Below, one piece after another: positions 6,030 to 6,756 of a DNA stretch of 6,756 nucleotides (its first letter is position 1; every line of letters starts with the position of its first letter). A program made the position numbers and the translations under genes. The stretch is from DATGLE01 sp035294325 (GTDB lineage Bacteria; Chloroflexota; Ktedonobacteria; Ktedonobacterales; Ktedonobacteraceae), in contig DATGLE010000185.1 in NCBI GenBank assembly GCA_035294325.1, forward strand, positions 1 through 6,756, in the 5' to 3' direction. Under the pieces are notes generated by a model, which saw nothing but the letters and a program-made list of their open reading frames with translations, did not search any database and was not told the origin of the DNA.

Positions 6030-6740
6030 ATGAATATACCGGTAACGCTAAGTCCGCCACAACTGATCCTTGTTCTTATAGCCATTGTCGGCCTCGGCCT
6101 GCTGATCTCTTCGTTGATGAGTGTGAGCCGTGTGCATATGGAGAAGTATTATTATCGTGACGAGGCGGGCGAGCATGTCTATCACAGGCCGCGACGCCAC
6201 TTCAGATGGGGGCGTGGTCTGGGCGGTATCATCCTCTTAGTGCTCTCACTTTCGCTGCTATGGACCGCCTTCGTGGTGCAGACCTACCTCGGTCTTACCG
6301 GCGATGTCCAGGTGGCGCGCGTCCATGCGACAAGCGTGGCGAATATGCCGCATACGATGTTTGTCGATCTCATTCTATACGATAAGGGCGGCCATCAGGT
6401 ATCCGATAAGACCTATCTCGTCCAGGGTGACGAATGGATGCTCCAGGGCGATATCATCAAGTTCCCGACGTGGATGAATATTGTGGGCATCCATTCGGGG
6501 TACAAGCTGACGCGCCTGGAGGGCCGGTTCGACGATCCCAATATGGAGGCCAATGCAAAACATACCGTGATCGTGCTCAACGGCGGCGACGATCAATTTT
6601 TTAAGACGGTACAGGAGCAGGCGTGGGTTTCTCCCGTGGTTCAGGCGGCCTACGGCAATGCCGTCTTCCTGGCCGCCGATGGCAAGACCTACAATGTGTT
6701 TGTCTCGCAAACGGGACTATACGCGCAGCCCGCGAAATAA
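6030..6740 (+). CDS. Membrane protein of unknown function, two transmembrane segments
   Basis: A 236-residue protein. Two hydrophobic segments, at about 11-30 and 63-85, flank a polar, basic loop (about 35-62, including RPRRHFRWGR) that should be cytoplasmic by the positive-inside rule. This places the long C-terminal part (about 88-236) outside the membrane. That part looks beta-rich and has a distinctive core: GDEWMLQGDIIKFPTWMNIVG (about 133-153), then YKLTRLEGRF (158-167), then VQAAYGNAVFLAADGKTYNV and SQTGLYAQP near the end. From memory this pattern resembles an uncharacterised family in proteobacteria often labelled 'cation/multidrug efflux pump'. Two membrane segments and a soluble domain do not support a pump, so I give no function. 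Its own ribosome binding site and the hairpins upstream suggest independent expression. It is certainly a plausible gene; its role is unknown. Confidence 0.85.
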   Translation: MNIPVTLSPPQLILVLIAIVGLGLLISSLMSVSRVHMEKYYYRDEAGEHVYHRPRRHFRWGRGLGGIILLVLSLSLLWTAFVVQTYLGLTGDVQVARVHATSVANMPHTMFVDLILYDKGGHQVSDKTYLVQGDEWMLQGDIIKFPTWMNIVGIHSGYKLTRLEGRFDDPNMEANAKHTVIVLNGGDDQFFKTVQEQAWVSPVVQAAYGNAVFLAADGKTYNVFVSQTGLYAQPAK

Positions 6741-6756
6741 CCGGCCAGGGGCCAGC

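Overview
The window reads like ordinary chromosomal DNA of a GC-rich, free-living bacterium. The gene content (a CopC-CopD-YtkA fusion, a cytoplasmic GH15 glucosidase, a gamma-carbonic anhydrase) and the dense GC-rich palindromic repeats between genes would suit Chloroflexota, perhaps class Ktedonobacteria. That placement is inferred from general gene style and no marker gene supports it.

Layout. Positions 1-447 (+) hold the 3' part of a gamma-class carbonic anhydrase-like protein whose start lies outside the window. It converges, across a short hairpin, with 505-2502 (-), a 665-residue membrane copper-handling protein (CopC domain, CopD membrane domain, C-terminal YtkA-like domain). Behind it, on the same strand, lies a Fur-family metalloregulator whose best-supported start is 3359. 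The ~370 bases between these two genes are filled with GC-rich palindromes: three hairpins linked by an almost identical 66/68-base direct repeat, and a fourth perfect 23-bp hairpin that overlaps and supplies the last ten codons of the regulator gene. A divergent intergenic region (3360-3826) follows, with a perfect 12-bp inverted repeat, a weak Fur-box-like site and candidate promoter elements. Positions 3827-5824 (+) encode a complete family 15 glycoside hydrolase. After a 205-base gap with two hairpins, 6030-6740 (+) encodes a 236-residue protein of unknown function with two membrane segments and a large, probably extracytoplasmic, C-terminal domain.

Functional links. The Fur-family regulator and the copper-handling protein are codirectional and both concern metals, so a regulatory link is plausible but not shown; the repeats between them argue against simple uninterrupted co-transcription. 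The GH15 enzyme and the membrane protein each have their own ribosome binding site and are separated by hairpins, so they look like independent units. No RNA gene, insertion sequence, phage gene, CRISPR array or defence system is visible. The most unusual part is the mosaic palindrome array at 2616-2923.
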